From contig CAWIPO010000009.1 in the NCBI GenBank assembly GCA_963838095.1, positions 186,001 through 250,000 on the forward strand: DNA of 64,000 bases, read 5' to 3'. Of the stretch, positions 35,202-43,785 are shown one piece after another. Each line of letters opens with the position of its first letter. Position 1 is the first letter of the stretch. The stretch comes from CAWCGU01 sp963838095 (GTDB taxonomy: Bacteria > Actinomycetota > Thermoleophilia > Solirubrobacterales > 70-9). Below the pieces are notes generated by a model. The model was not told the DNA's origin. It did not search any database and saw nothing but the letters and a program-made list of their open reading frames with translations. The position numbers and the translations under genes are program-made.

Positions 35202-35891
35202 CTACGCCTGCCCGGGGCCCGCGGTCTCATCCACAAGCCCCTCCCGAACCGCCCACAGCGCTGCCTGCGTCCGATCCGTGAGGCCGAGCTTGCCGAGGAT
35301 GTTCGAGACGTGCGTCTTCACGGTTCGCTCGGCGACGCCGAGCTCGCGGGCGATCAGCTTGTTCGCCATACCGCGGGCGATCAGCGCCAGCACCTCCAGC
35401 TCGCGCTCGGTCAACGCTGACCGCCGCGCCGGGTCGGGCCTGCTCGTGACCTCCTCGAGAACCCGCGCCGCCACCGTCGGGTGCAGGATCGTCTCGCCGC
35501 CGGCGGCCGCTCGGATCGCGCTCACCAGCTCGCGCGGCTGCACGTCCTTCAGCAGGTAACCGGCCGCCCCGGCTCGCAGCGCCGGGAACAGCACCTCGTC
35601 GTCGGCGAAGCTGGTCAACACCACTACCCGAGTCGCCGGCGAGACCTCGATGATCCGCTCGATTGCCTCCCCGCCCCCGAGCCGCGGCATCACCAGGTCC
35701 ATCAGCGCCACGTCCGGCTTCAGCTCCTCTGCGATCTCCACCGCCTCGACCCCGTCGCCCGCCTCGCCGACCACCTCGATCTCCTCCTGCAGCTCCAGGA
35801 ACGTGCGCAGCCCCTGGCGGACGACCGCGTGGTCGTCGGCGATCAGTACCCGGACGGTGCCGTCGCTCTCGCCCGCTTCGGCGTCGCTCAC
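35202..35891 (-). CDS. NarL/LuxR-family response regulator, DevR-like
   Basis: 229 residues. Receiver domain: VRVLIADDHAVVRQGLRTFLE, phosphoacceptor Asp in ALMDLVMP, Thr/Ser of VVVLTSFADDE and Lys in YLLKDV. LuxR-type HTH at the C-terminus: LTERELEVLALIARGMANKLIARELGVAERTVKTHVSNILGKLGL. The start GTG overlaps the kinase stop (GTGA at 35888-35891), so the pair is coupled. Its likely target is the shared 28-bp promoter motif beside the kinase gene and at 32335. Confidence 0.93.
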   Translation of the reverse strand: MSDAEAGESDGTVRVLIADDHAVVRQGLRTFLELQEEIEVVGEAGDGVEAVEIAEELKPDVALMDLVMPRLGGGEAIERIIEVSPATRVVVLTSFADDEVLFPALRAGAAGYLLKDVQPRELVSAIRAAAGGETILHPTVAARVLEEVTSRPDPARRSALTERELEVLALIARGMANKLIARELGVAERTVKTHVSNILGKLGLTDRTQAALWAVREGLVDETAGPGQA

Positions 35892-37027
35892 GCATCCACC
35901 TCCAGCCGCACCGTCGTTCCGCGCTCGGGCTGTGAGACGATCTCGAGCGTCCCGCCCAGCGCCTGCGCTCGCTCCTCCATCGAGGTCAGCCCGAGCCGGC
36001 GCGAGCGCACGTCGGGCGCGCCGGCGTCAAACCCCTCGCCGCTGTCGGCGACGCTGAGCACCACCCGCCCGTCGCTCGCCTCCAGCCGCACCTCGAGCTC
36101 GTCCGCACCCGAGTGCCGGAGCGCATTCTGCAGCGCCTCCTGCGCGATTCGCAGCACCTCGGTCCCGGCCGCCGCCGGCAAGTTCGGCTCCCCGACCACG
36201 TCGAGGGAGATCTCGCGCCCGTAGGCGCGCCGCAGCAACTCGACGTGCTTGGACAGCGCCGCCGCCAGCCCCTCCGTCTCGATCGTGACCGGACGCAGCG
36301 CCAGGATCACCGACCGCAGCTCCTCGATCGCCTCGTCGGACAGCTCGCGCAGCCGATCGAGCTGACCCCGCGCCGCCGCCGGGTCGCGCTCGAGCAGCTC
36401 CGCAGCCGACTCGCTTGCAAGCCGCAGCGCGAACAGCCGCTGCGTGATCGCGTCGTGCAGCTCGCGCGCGAGCCGGTTTCGCTCCTCGACGATGTTCAGC
36501 TCGCGGCTTCGCTCGTACAGCCGCGCGTTTTCGATCGCGACCGCAGCGTGTGCGGCAAACGTCTCGATCAGCTCCTGATCGGCGTGGCTGAACTCATCCG
36601 CCCCCAGCTTGTCCGTGAGATAGAAGGCGCCGACGATCCCGCTGCGCGCGACGATCGGCACCCCGAGGAACGAGCGCATGTCGGGATGCCCCGTCGGCCA
36701 CCAGCCGCGAAAGCGCGGGTCGCGCTGGATGTCGTCGATCCGGTACGGCTCCGGCGCCTCCAGCATCGCCCCGAGCAGGCCGTGAGTGCGGGGGAGGGGA
36801 CCGAGCGACGAGACCAGCTCGTCGGTCATCCCCGCGGTCAGGAACTGCGCGAACCCACCCTCGCCGTCAGGCACTCCCAGCGCCGCGTACTCGGCGTCGA
36901 CCAGCTCCCGCGCCGCCTCCACCAGCCGCTGCAGGATCGGCTCGACCGATCGCTCCGAGGCGATCGCCAGCACCGCGTCGCTGAGCGCATCGAAGGCCCG
37001 TGTGGGCTTCGCCTCCATCCGCTTCAC
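35888..37027 (-). CDS. GAF-domain histidine kinase, DevS-like (HisKA_3 type)
   Basis: 379 residues from GTG 37027 (ATG 37018 is a good alternative). One GAF domain (about 30-175) with the DevS-like segment TGHPDMRSFLGVPI. The HisKA_3 phospho-His is in ERNRLARELHDAITQRLFALRL (about 182-204), and the HATPase has EALQNALRHSG and VADSGEGFD. No transmembrane helix, so a cytosolic sensor of a ligand or gas. Presence of haem is not decidable from sequence. It is co-transcribed with the response regulator and divergent from the 37138 gene under the shared motif. Confidence 0.92.
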   Translation of the reverse strand: MKRMEAKPTRAFDALSDAVLAIASERSVEPILQRLVEAARELVDAEYAALGVPDGEGGFAQFLTAGMTDELVSSLGPLPRTHGLLGAMLEAPEPYRIDDIQRDPRFRGWWPTGHPDMRSFLGVPIVARSGIVGAFYLTDKLGADEFSHADQELIETFAAHAAVAIENARLYERSRELNIVEERNRLARELHDAITQRLFALRLASESAAELLERDPAAARGQLDRLRELSDEAIEELRSVILALRPVTIETEGLAAALSKHVELLRRAYGREISLDVVGEPNLPAAAGTEVLRIAQEALQNALRHSGADELEVRLEASDGRVVLSVADSGEGFDAGAPDVRSRRLGLTSMEERAQALGGTLEIVSQPERGTTVRLEVDA

Positions 37028-37053
37028 AGTAGCCGCGAAACGGGGCGGCGCAG

Positions 37054-37104
37054 GGGGACTAGTACCAATTCCCGATTTACACGCGGGCGACTTCGGCGTA
37101 GCGT
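37054..37104 (+). promoter_or_regulatory. Predicted regulated promoter of the 37138 gene (28-bp motif, -35 and -10)
   Basis: A 28-bp sequence (37054-37081), GGGGACTAGTACC... to TTTACA, is identical to the inverted copy at 32335-32362. TTTACA (37076-37081) is a -35 of five out of six matches; after 17 bp comes TAGCGT (37099-37104). Transcription should start near 37111. The upstream GGGGACTAG half recalls NarL/DevR-type binding sequences. Located between the kinase start and the target gene. Confidence 0.8.
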
Positions 37105-37111
37105 GAAGCTC

Positions 37112-37141
37112 ATGAACGTGAACAACGGAGGTGCAAAGTGA
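37112..37141 (+). CDS. Nine-residue leader ORF coupled to the luciferase-like gene
   Basis: ATG at 37112 lies right where the transcript should begin, so it could be read as a leaderless ORF: Met-Asn-Val-Asn-Asn-Gly-Gly-Ala-Lys, stop. The TGA overlaps the GTG start of the next gene (GTGA). GGAGGT inside this ORF is also the ribosome-binding site for the downstream start. The arrangement suggests translational coupling; no conserved peptide is claimed. Confidence 0.35.
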   Translation: MNVNNGGAK

Positions 37142-37500
37142 GCACGCACGCAGAGACCGATCGCGAGCTGGAGCTGACCGATGCGATCGAGGCGATCAAG
37201 GCCGAGGTCGGGAGCTGGGAAGGCGTGACAGTCGGCAGGCACAGCCGCGGCGGCGACGAGTTCCACCTCGGCCGCCGCAACCTCGGGCACTTGCACGACG
37301 GCTTTCCGGTGGCGCACATCCCGCTCCCCAAGCGCGTCCGCGACGAGATGATCGCCGCCGGCCGCGGCGAGCCGCACCCGGTGATGCCCGACTCCGGCTG
37401 GATCGGGATCCCGATGCGGACCGACACCGAGGTGACGACCACGATCGAGGTATTCCGAATCGCCTACGACCGCGCCCAGGAAGCGGCAGAGCGCCGATGA
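37138..37500 (+). CDS. Luciferase-like (DUF5519) family protein
   Basis: 120 residues from GTG 37138; GGAGGT at 37127-37132 supports this start. The body (VGRHSRGGDEFHLGRRNLGHLHDGFPVAHIPLPKRVRDEM ... PHPVMPDSGWIGIPMR) matches the small 'luciferase domain' family of unknown function. The gene is under the 28-bp motif and next to the DevS/DevR-like pair, so it is the best candidate for a direct target of that system. Confidence 0.82.
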   Translation: MSTHAETDRELELTDAIEAIKAEVGSWEGVTVGRHSRGGDEFHLGRRNLGHLHDGFPVAHIPLPKRVRDEMIAAGRGEPHPVMPDSGWIGIPMRTDTEVTTTIEVFRIAYDRAQEAAERR

Positions 37501-37518
37501 GCTTTCTTCAGCTTCGGC

Positions 37519-37899
37519 TCAGCTCTGGCAGCCGCGGAACTTCGTGAAATAGATCAGCTTGAAGCCGACCGGCGTTCGCAGGCTGCCGCCGGATTCGACC
37601 CAGTAGTCGAACTCGCCCGCATCGTTCTTCTTGTACATGAAGAACTCGCAGCCGGCGGGGTTGTAGGTCGTCCACTTCCGCTTCAGCTCGTCGTTCTGGA
37701 TGAAGTCCTTCGCCAGCGCCCGCGCCTTCTCGCAGTCGATGATCGCGGCCTTGACCGAGGAGCGTTCGCCCTCGTCGTTGACCTTGCCGCAGCCGCTCAG
37801 GCGCTCGGTCGGCGGCGGCGTCTCGCCCGCCCCCGCGGAGCTTGTCGCGACCGCCAGCGCGGACACCGCCGCAACCGTGAGTATCAGGTTCCTTCCCAT
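37519..37899 (-). CDS. Secreted small protein, unknown function
   Basis: 126 residues. Signal peptide (LILTVAAVSALAVATSSAGA), mature part with four cysteines (LSGCGKVNDEGE, IIDCEKARALA, AGCEFFMYKK, FRGCQS) that could form two disulfides. No recognised family. Convergent with the 37138 gene. Confidence 0.65.
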   Translation of the reverse strand: MGRNLILTVAAVSALAVATSSAGAGETPPPTERLSGCGKVNDEGERSSVKAAIIDCEKARALAKDFIQNDELKRKWTTYNPAGCEFFMYKKNDAGEFDYWVESGGSLRTPVGFKLIYFTKFRGCQS

Positions 37900-38011
37900 T
37901 CCTCCAGCCTCCGTTCGTTAACTCCAGCCATCGGCCCCCAATGGACACTGGGTCGCCGACCGGCACCGGAAATTACAGCGACCGGCATCATTCGCGCACC
38001 TTGAGGGCCCG

Positions 38012-39545
38012 ATGATCAGGCGACCGACCGACCACAGCGCAAACCTCGCCCGCGGCGAGCTCTCGAACCCCGAGGAAGTCGAGCGGCTCGATCACGTCGC
38101 GCCCGAGGCCTCGCTCCGCCGCCGGGAGTTCCTCGCGCGCACCGCCGCGCTCGCCGGCGCGGCGACCCTGACCAGCGCGCTGCCGACCGAGACGCTGGTC
38201 GCCGAGGCGGCGCGCCGGGGGCTGCGGCCGCTGCCCAGCCCCCGCAACATGCCGCTCGACACGATCGTCGTGCTGATGATGGAGAACCGCTCCTTCGACC
38301 ACTACTTCGGCTGGCACCCGCGCGCCGACGCGAAGAACACCGGCCTTCGCTACCCCGACGCGGACGGCAAGCTGATCGCGACCCACCGCCTCACCCCCGA
38401 CTACCAGGGCTGCGGCCATCCCGACCCCGATCACGGCTGGGAGGGAGGGCGCTGGCAGTACCACCGCGGCCGCAACGACCGCTTCGTCACCGGCAACCGC
38501 GAGGGAACCGGCAGCGACGAGTTCGCGATCGGCTACTACCTCGAGGAGGACCTCGCCTTCATCCCCCAAGTCGCCCGCGCCTTCACCCTGTTCGACCGCT
38601 GGTTCTGCTCGATCATGGCTTCGACGTTCCCGAACCGCCACTACCAGTGGTCAGCCCAGTGCGGCGGGCAGAGGAGCAACGAGTACAAGCCGAACGACTG
38701 GGAGACGATCTTCGACCGCGCGCTGGCAAACGGCGTCAGCGTCGGCTACTACGCCTCGGACCTCCCGGTGTCGGCGCTGTACGGGGAGCGCGGGCATCCC
38801 GTGGACCCATTCGATGGCCGAGTACTACGAGGCCTGCGCGAACGGGACACTGCCGAACATCGCCTTCGTCGATCCGCCTTTCGGCGACATCGGCGTCACC
38901 GGCGGCGGGCTGACGACCGGACCGCTCGGCGGAGGCGCCAGCGACCACCCTCATTCCGACGTCCGCCTCGGACAGGCGTTCATGTCCGACGTCACCCACG
39001 CGTTCATCGACTCGCCGCAGTACGGGCGCGGCGTGCTGTTCATCAACTACGACGAATGGGGCGGGTTCTTCGACCACGTCCCACCCCCGTTCGTCCGCGA
39101 CGACCTCCGCAAACGCGGCGACCTCGCCAACGACTACGGCTTCACCGGCTTTCGCATCCCCGGCGTCGCGGTCTCCCCCTACGCGCGCGCCCACCGCATC
39201 AGCCACCAGCAGGTCACCCACGAGTCGATCCTGCAGCTGATCTCCTACCGCTTCGGGCTCGGCCACCTGAACAAGCGCCACCGCTTCGCAACCAACATCG
39301 GCCGCAGCCTCGACTTCCGCCGCCGCGACACGACCCCGCCCGAGCTCCCCGATCCCGCCGACATCGCGGCCCAACCCTGCGCGGTCGCCGCAGAGGGGTC
39401 GCAGGCACAGGCCCACGGCTTCGTCGGGCTCGAGACCTCGGGCCTGCTCGATCGGCTCGGCTTCCCCCACGAGCCCGCCACCCTGGAGCGCGTCTTCCGC
39501 GAGCCTGACCGGATCCGTCGCGCCCTGCGCGCCTCGGAGCGCTGA
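38012..39545 (+). pseudogene. Phosphoesterase-family phospholipase C/acid phosphatase-like protein (frameshifted near 38793)
   Basis: The first frame has a Tat signal (RRREFLARTAALAGAATLTSALP), then the catalytic start DTIVVLMMENRSFDHYFGWHP, typical of phosphoesterase-family phospholipases C. The frame drifts after LPVSALYGERG. One base later it continues WTHSMAEYYEACANGTLPNIAFVDPPFGD, GGGASDHPHSDVRLGQ and FINYDEWGGFFDHVPPP to a proper C-terminus at 39545. A single extra G in CGCGGGCATC (38790-38795) accounts for it. Intact product about 510 residues; exported and membrane-lipid or phosphoester directed. Confidence 0.85.
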
Positions 39546-39554
39546 GCGCACGCC

Positions 39555-40016
39555 GTGGCGGAATTCGTCTTCGACCACGTCGCCGTCGCCGTGCGCTCGA
39601 TCAAGTCGGCGTTGCCGCTGTTTCGCGACGCGCTCGGCGGCGAGTACCTGATGGGCGCCGAGCAGGACGACACCTGGCGCTGGGTCCAGCTCCGCTACCC
39701 GAACGGCGGCAAGGTCGAGCTGCTGGAGCCGCTCGGCGATCGTGAGGGCTTCCTCTCCCGTTTCCTCGACCGCTACGGCGAGGGCCTTCACCACGTCACC
39801 TTCAAGACCGACGACATCGAGGCGGCGATCGAGCAGCTCGAGGCGAGCGGCTACGAGCTCGTCGACGTCAACATCGGCAACGAGTTCTGGAGGGAGGCGT
39901 TCCTGCGCCCCTCGAACGCGCACGGCACCCTGATCCAGATCGCGCAGTCAAAGCACTCCGACGACGAGGCGAAGGAGTACCTGCGCCCGTCGAACCTCGA
40001 CGAGCTGCTCGGCTGA
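39555..40016 (+). CDS. VOC-family protein, methylmalonyl-CoA-epimerase-like
   Basis: 153 residues from GTG 39555. Two VOC modules: FDHVAVAVRSIKSALPLFRDALGGEYL and LHHVTFKTDDIEAAIEQLEASGYELVDV. The His/Glu metal ligands occur in FDHVAVAV, KVELLEP, LHHVTFK and the C-terminal HGTLIQI, where Glu of the usual pattern is not evident. Resembles the epimerase/dioxygenase branch but no definite substrate. It starts 9 bp after the phosphoesterase stop. Confidence 0.75.
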   Translation: MAEFVFDHVAVAVRSIKSALPLFRDALGGEYLMGAEQDDTWRWVQLRYPNGGKVELLEPLGDREGFLSRFLDRYGEGLHHVTFKTDDIEAAIEQLEASGYELVDVNIGNEFWREAFLRPSNAHGTLIQIAQSKHSDDEAKEYLRPSNLDELLG

Positions 40017-40027
40017 GCCGACCGCTG

Positions 40028-40633
40028 CTACTTCGGCTTCGGCCAGCTCGCCCAGCGCAGCCCCTTCTTGAACAGGTTCGTATAGGCGTCGGCGCCGCTG
40101 AAGGTCAGGTGCAGGCCGTCCGGCTGAAACCAGCCCGGATGACCGCCCGCCTTCTGCACCCAGTCCAAGACCTTCACCCGGTTCTTGTAGCGCTCGCCGG
40201 CCTCCCTGACGACATCCGCATCACTGCTGCTTCCCCCGCCGGTCTCCCGAGGCGTCACCAGCCCGAGGATCTGCTTCTCGCCGTTCTTGCCTCCGAGGGC
40301 CTTGAGCACGTCCCGGACCTGGCTCATCGAGATTCCGGAGTTCGCTCCCGCGGCGATCACGACGAGCCGCCCGAGCTTGTGCTCGTCCTGCTGCTGCTTG
40401 ATCACCTGCGTCGCCTCATCGAAGTCGAGGCAGCCGCGGGCATTCACCCTGTAGCCGATGTCGCCGAGCCGATCGACGGCCAGCAGCATCACCGAGTCGC
40501 CGATCGCAAGCGGTGGGCGGCCGCGTCCGACATCCTTGTGCGCTTCCGCCCGATAGGTACCCCCGCACTGGGCCCAGACAACGGCCGGAACCGCCGTTGC
40601 CGCGAGCGCGAGCACGGCAAGGACGACGCCCAC
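40028..40633 (-). CDS. SGNH/GDSL-type secreted hydrolase
   Basis: 201 residues from GTG 40633, with AAGGGAGGG about 9 nt upstream; a TTG at 40681 would add 16 residues. Signal-like N-terminus VGVVLAVLALAATAVPAVVWA. Block I GDSVML (nucleophile Ser), block III-like AAGANSGI and block V DGLHLTFSGA (Asp/His) indicate an SGNH hydrolase fold. It is divergent from the O-acyltransferase gene across 35 bp and is likely the extracellular acyl-transfer or deacylation partner. Confidence 0.82.
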   Translation of the reverse strand: MGVVLAVLALAATAVPAVVWAQCGGTYRAEAHKDVGRGRPPLAIGDSVMLLAVDRLGDIGYRVNARGCLDFDEATQVIKQQQDEHKLGRLVVIAAGANSGISMSQVRDVLKALGGKNGEKQILGLVTPRETGGGSSSDADVVREAGERYKNRVKVLDWVQKAGGHPGWFQPDGLHLTFSGADAYTNLFKKGLRWASWPKPK

Positions 40634-40668
40634 CCTTCGATTCCCTCCCTTTAGGGTCACCGACCGCG

Positions 40669-42066
40669 ATGTTATTCCCAACCGTCGAGTTTGCGCTCTT
40701 CTTCCCGGTCGTCCTGGCGCTTTCGTGGCTTCTGATGCCGCGCCAGGACTGGTGGAAGCCGTTCATCCTCGCCGCCTCCTACTTCTTCTACGCGGCAGCC
40801 GACTGGCGCTTCTGCTTCCTGCTCGGCGCGATCACGGTCGGCAACCAGCTCGCCGCCAAGGCGATCGCCGCATCCGACGACGAGCGGCGGCGGAAATGGA
40901 TCACGGGGATCGCCGTCGGGCTCGACCTCCTCGCTCTCGGTGTCTTCAAGTACTACGCCTTCTTCGTCGAGGACGTCGGCCAGGTCCTCGACTCGATCTA
41001 CCTCGGGATGCCGCTGCCGCTGCTGACGATTGCGCTCCCGATCGGGGTCAGCTTCTACACCTTCCAGGCGATCACCTACGTCGTCGACGTGAAGCGGCGC
41101 GAGGCCGAGCCGGCGTCGCTGATGGACGCCGCGATCTACCTCTCCTTCTTCCCCCACCTCATCGCCGGGCCGATCGTGCGCGCGTCGGAGTTCCTGCCTC
41201 AGCTGAAGGCGCCGCGCGACCCGAACAAGGTGGCGGTCTCCGCCGGGCTGGCGCTGATCGCGCTGGGGCTGATCAAGAAGGTCGCGCTCGCCGACTATCT
41301 CGGGCGCACGGTCGTCGACCCTGTGTTCGGCGTCCCGCAGGCCTACGACGCCCCCGACGCGCTCATCGCCACCTACGCCTACGCCGCGCAGATCTACTGC
41401 GACTTCTCCGGTTACGTCGACATCGCGATCGGGCTCGCGCTGCTGCTCGGCTTCGTTTTCCCGCTGAACTTCAACTCGCCCTACCGCGCGACCGGGTTTC
41501 GCGACTTCTGGCGGCGCTGGAACATGACCCTCTCGCGCTTCCTGCGCGACTACCTCTACATCCCGCTGGGAGGGAACCGCGGCGGGCGCTGGCGCACCTA
41601 CCGCAACCTGATGATCACGATGATCCTCGGCGGGCTGTGGCACGGGCCGGCGTGGACGTTCCTGATCTGGGGAGCCTTCCACGGCACCGGGCTGGTCACC
41701 GAGCACGCGCTGGGAGGGCGGATCGGCCGCCACACCCCGACCTGGCTGCGCTGGTTCGTCACCTTCAACCTCGTCTGCTTCGGATGGATCCTCTTCCGCT
41801 CCACCGACCTCTCGGTCGTCGGCGACTTCCTCTCGCGCTTCGCCGACCCGGGGCCGTTGACGGTGCTGACGCTGCCGGTGGCGCTGGCGATCGGGCTCGT
41901 CGTCGGCGCGCAGCTGCTGCCGCCGCGCCCGCTGGAGCGGCTGCAGATCCGCTTCGAGAGCCTGCGCCCGGCGCTCGTCGCCGCGTCGCTTGTCGTTGTC
42001 ATCCTGTTCGTCGGCGCGACCGTTCCGAGCCAGGGCGTGCCGCCGTTCATCTACTTCCAGTTCTGA
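40669..42066 (+). CDS. Membrane-bound O-acyltransferase (MBOAT, AlgI/DltB-like)
   Basis: 465 residues from ATG 40669. About ten hydrophobic segments. MBOAT features: LPIGVSFYTFQAITYVVDV, FPHLIAGPIVR, YCDFSGYVDIAIG, FWRRWNMTLSRFLRDYLYIPLGGNR and the catalytic His in GGLWHGPAWTFLIWGAFHG. AlgI/PatA/DltB-type enzymes transfer acetyl groups across the membrane to polysaccharides, peptidoglycan or teichoic acid. Two SGNH proteins beside it complete the module for O-acylation of an envelope polymer. Confidence 0.92.
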   Translation: MLFPTVEFALFFPVVLALSWLLMPRQDWWKPFILAASYFFYAAADWRFCFLLGAITVGNQLAAKAIAASDDERRRKWITGIAVGLDLLALGVFKYYAFFVEDVGQVLDSIYLGMPLPLLTIALPIGVSFYTFQAITYVVDVKRREAEPASLMDAAIYLSFFPHLIAGPIVRASEFLPQLKAPRDPNKVAVSAGLALIALGLIKKVALADYLGRTVVDPVFGVPQAYDAPDALIATYAYAAQIYCDFSGYVDIAIGLALLLGFVFPLNFNSPYRATGFRDFWRRWNMTLSRFLRDYLYIPLGGNRGGRWRTYRNLMITMILGGLWHGPAWTFLIWGAFHGTGLVTEHALGGRIGRHTPTWLRWFVTFNLVCFGWILFRSTDLSVVGDFLSRFADPGPLTVLTLPVALAIGLVVGAQLLPPRPLERLQIRFESLRPALVAASLVVVILFVGATVPSQGVPPFIYFQF

Positions 42067-42070
42067 TCCC

Positions 42071-43117
42071 GTGACCGACCGACCGAAGAACAAGCCTCCC
42101 AAGCTCCACAGCGACGACAGCGACATGAGCCGCTTCGAGCGCGAGGGCCTGCTGCGCTTTCGCGCCCGCGACGGCGTGATCGCGATCTGCGTGGTCACGC
42201 TCGCGCTCGTCTTCCTCGCCGGCGGCGCGATCCGCGACGCCGGCGATCAGATGGACCCCGGGATCGGCCGCGACATCGTGAAGGCGATCGGCGAGCCGAC
42301 GGGCTGGGTCGCCGACCAGCTCCCGTTCGCCGAGGCGGCGCAGGACGTGACCGCGGGCCTCTCCCCCGACGTCGAGCTGGGCGGAGGCGGCTTCGAGACC
42401 GCCCAGTCGACCTCGGACGAGCGGCTGCCGCCGGTGACGCCCGATTACTTCGACCCCCAGGCGCTCGGCGAGGCGCCTGCGCCGACCCAGCCGCTGGAGA
42501 CGCTGCTGGTCACCGGCGACTCGCTGGCGACCCCGCTAGACCTCGAGCTCTCGCGCCGCTATTCCGAGCAGGGCGTCGAGGTGATCACCGACCCGCATCT
42601 GGCGACCGGTATCTCCAAGAGCGACCTGCTCGACTGGGGCGAGCTGGCGACCAGCCAGGTGGAGCGCTACTCCCCCGATGCGGTCGTCGTGTTCATCGGC
42701 GCCAACGAGGGCTTCCCGATTCCCGGGCCGGGCGGCGAGGACGTCGAGTGCTGCGGCGCCGAGTGGGCGGCCGCCTACGCCAACCGCGCGCGTCAGGTGA
42801 TGGCCACCTACGCTCAGGACGGCGCCGCGCACGTGTACTGGCTGACCGTGCCGACGCCGCGCGACGAGGGCCAGCAGGAGATCGAGCGGGTCGTGAACGC
42901 GGGAATCGAGGTCGCCGCGCAGCCGCTCGCCAGCCAGGTCGACATCCTCGACATGGTCTCGATCTTCACCCCGGGCGACAGCTACCGCGACGCGATGCCG
43001 ATCGACGGCGAGGAGACGATCGTGCGCGAGTCAGACGGCATCCACCTGAACGACGCCGGCTCCGAGCTCGCCGCCGACCGCGTGCAGGACGCGATCAACC
43101 AGGACTTCGCGCCCTAG
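42071..43117 (+). CDS. DUF459-family SGNH protein, membrane-anchored
   Basis: 348 residues from GTG 42071, 4 bp after the MBOAT stop. One transmembrane anchor near residues 38-55 (GVIAICVVTLALVFLAGGAI) and an extracytoplasmic SGNH domain: LLVTGDSLA (Ser), VVVFIGANEGF and SDGIHLNDAGSELAAD (Asp/His). This is the AlgX/PatB-like acetyltransferase/hydrolase component that works with MBOAT channels. Cotranscribed with the MBOAT gene. Confidence 0.87.
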   Translation: MTDRPKNKPPKLHSDDSDMSRFEREGLLRFRARDGVIAICVVTLALVFLAGGAIRDAGDQMDPGIGRDIVKAIGEPTGWVADQLPFAEAAQDVTAGLSPDVELGGGGFETAQSTSDERLPPVTPDYFDPQALGEAPAPTQPLETLLVTGDSLATPLDLELSRRYSEQGVEVITDPHLATGISKSDLLDWGELATSQVERYSPDAVVVFIGANEGFPIPGPGGEDVECCGAEWAAAYANRARQVMATYAQDGAAHVYWLTVPTPRDEGQQEIERVVNAGIEVAAQPLASQVDILDMVSIFTPGDSYRDAMPIDGEETIVRESDGIHLNDAGSELAADRVQDAINQDFAP

Positions 43118-43124
43118 ACGCGCG

Positions 43125-43502
43125 CTAGATGTTCTGGGTGTAGGTGCCCTTGACGCGCTTGTTGCCCTTCTTGCAGGTGAACTTCGCGTCGAACTGCGCC
43201 GAGGACTCGGCCAGCACGTTGGTGTTGCACGAATAGCCCTTCACCTGCCCGGGGCAGTTGCGGCTGCCGGGGCCGCCGTTGTCCTTCCGGCACTCGTTGT
43301 AGGCCTTGGTCACCCTCAGTCCCTTCCCGCAGCCGACGTTCCTGACCTTGACCGAGGTGACATAGGAGGCGCCCAGCTCCTGCTCCTGGCCGGAGATGTC
43401 GCAGGCGCTGCGGGCGCTCTTCCCGGCAGCGCCGCCGGGCGCAAGCACGAGCGCGACGAGCAGCGCAGCAAGCGCCGCGGTGATGGACAGGCGTGTGGTC
43501 AT
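43125..43502 (-). CDS. Secreted cysteine-containing hypothetical protein
   Basis: 125 residues from ATG 43502 with GGGAGG before it. Signal peptide LAALLVALVLAPGGAAG. Mature part with six Cys in alternating positions (CDISG, VGCGKG, YNECRKDNGG, NCPGQVKGYSCNTN, FTCKKGNKR). Likely stabilised by disulfides. No family recognised. Confidence 0.62.
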   Translation of the reverse strand: MTTRLSITAALAALLVALVLAPGGAAGKSARSACDISGQEQELGASYVTSVKVRNVGCGKGLRVTKAYNECRKDNGGPGSRNCPGQVKGYSCNTNVLAESSAQFDAKFTCKKGNKRVKGTYTQNI

Positions 43503-43563
43503 CGATCCTCCCTGGTTCGCGAGATCAAGAACCCGGCATTCTAGGTCCGCAAGCGGGAGCGGG

Positions 43564-43740
43564 TCACTTCTGCTTCGCGAGGTGCCAGCCGCGGCACCAG
43601 ATGCACTCGTACACGCCCAGCGCCGGCCCGCCGTTGCGCATCTGGAACTCGGCCATCTCGCGCGCCTCCTGCTCGCTCGAGTAGCGCCGCTTGCGCCGGC
43701 ATTCCTTGTTTCGGGTGCTCTCGAAGTCCTGGTCGACCAC
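43564..43740 (-). CDS. Small zinc-finger-like hypothetical protein
   Basis: 58 residues, start GTG 43740. CRRKRRYSSEQEAREMAEFQMRNGG and YECIWCRGWHLAK: one CxxC plus a preceding Cys and a His suggest a single metal-binding knuckle of the kind seen in small actinobacterial and phage proteins. Divergent from the oxidase gene that begins 46 bp away. Confidence 0.55.
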   Translation of the reverse strand: MVDQDFESTRNKECRRKRRYSSEQEAREMAEFQMRNGGPALGVYECIWCRGWHLAKQK

Positions 43741-43785
43741 CCTCTCGATGGTAGGAGACGCCTGGCGCCGTGTTTGAATGGCCCG

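Noticed and set aside
37054..37081. Classic DosR palindrome (GGGACT-N2-AGTCCC)
   Set aside because: Only the left half fits (GGGACTAG); the right half is GTACC then TTCCC with different spacing, so I only claim a NarL/DevR-like site.
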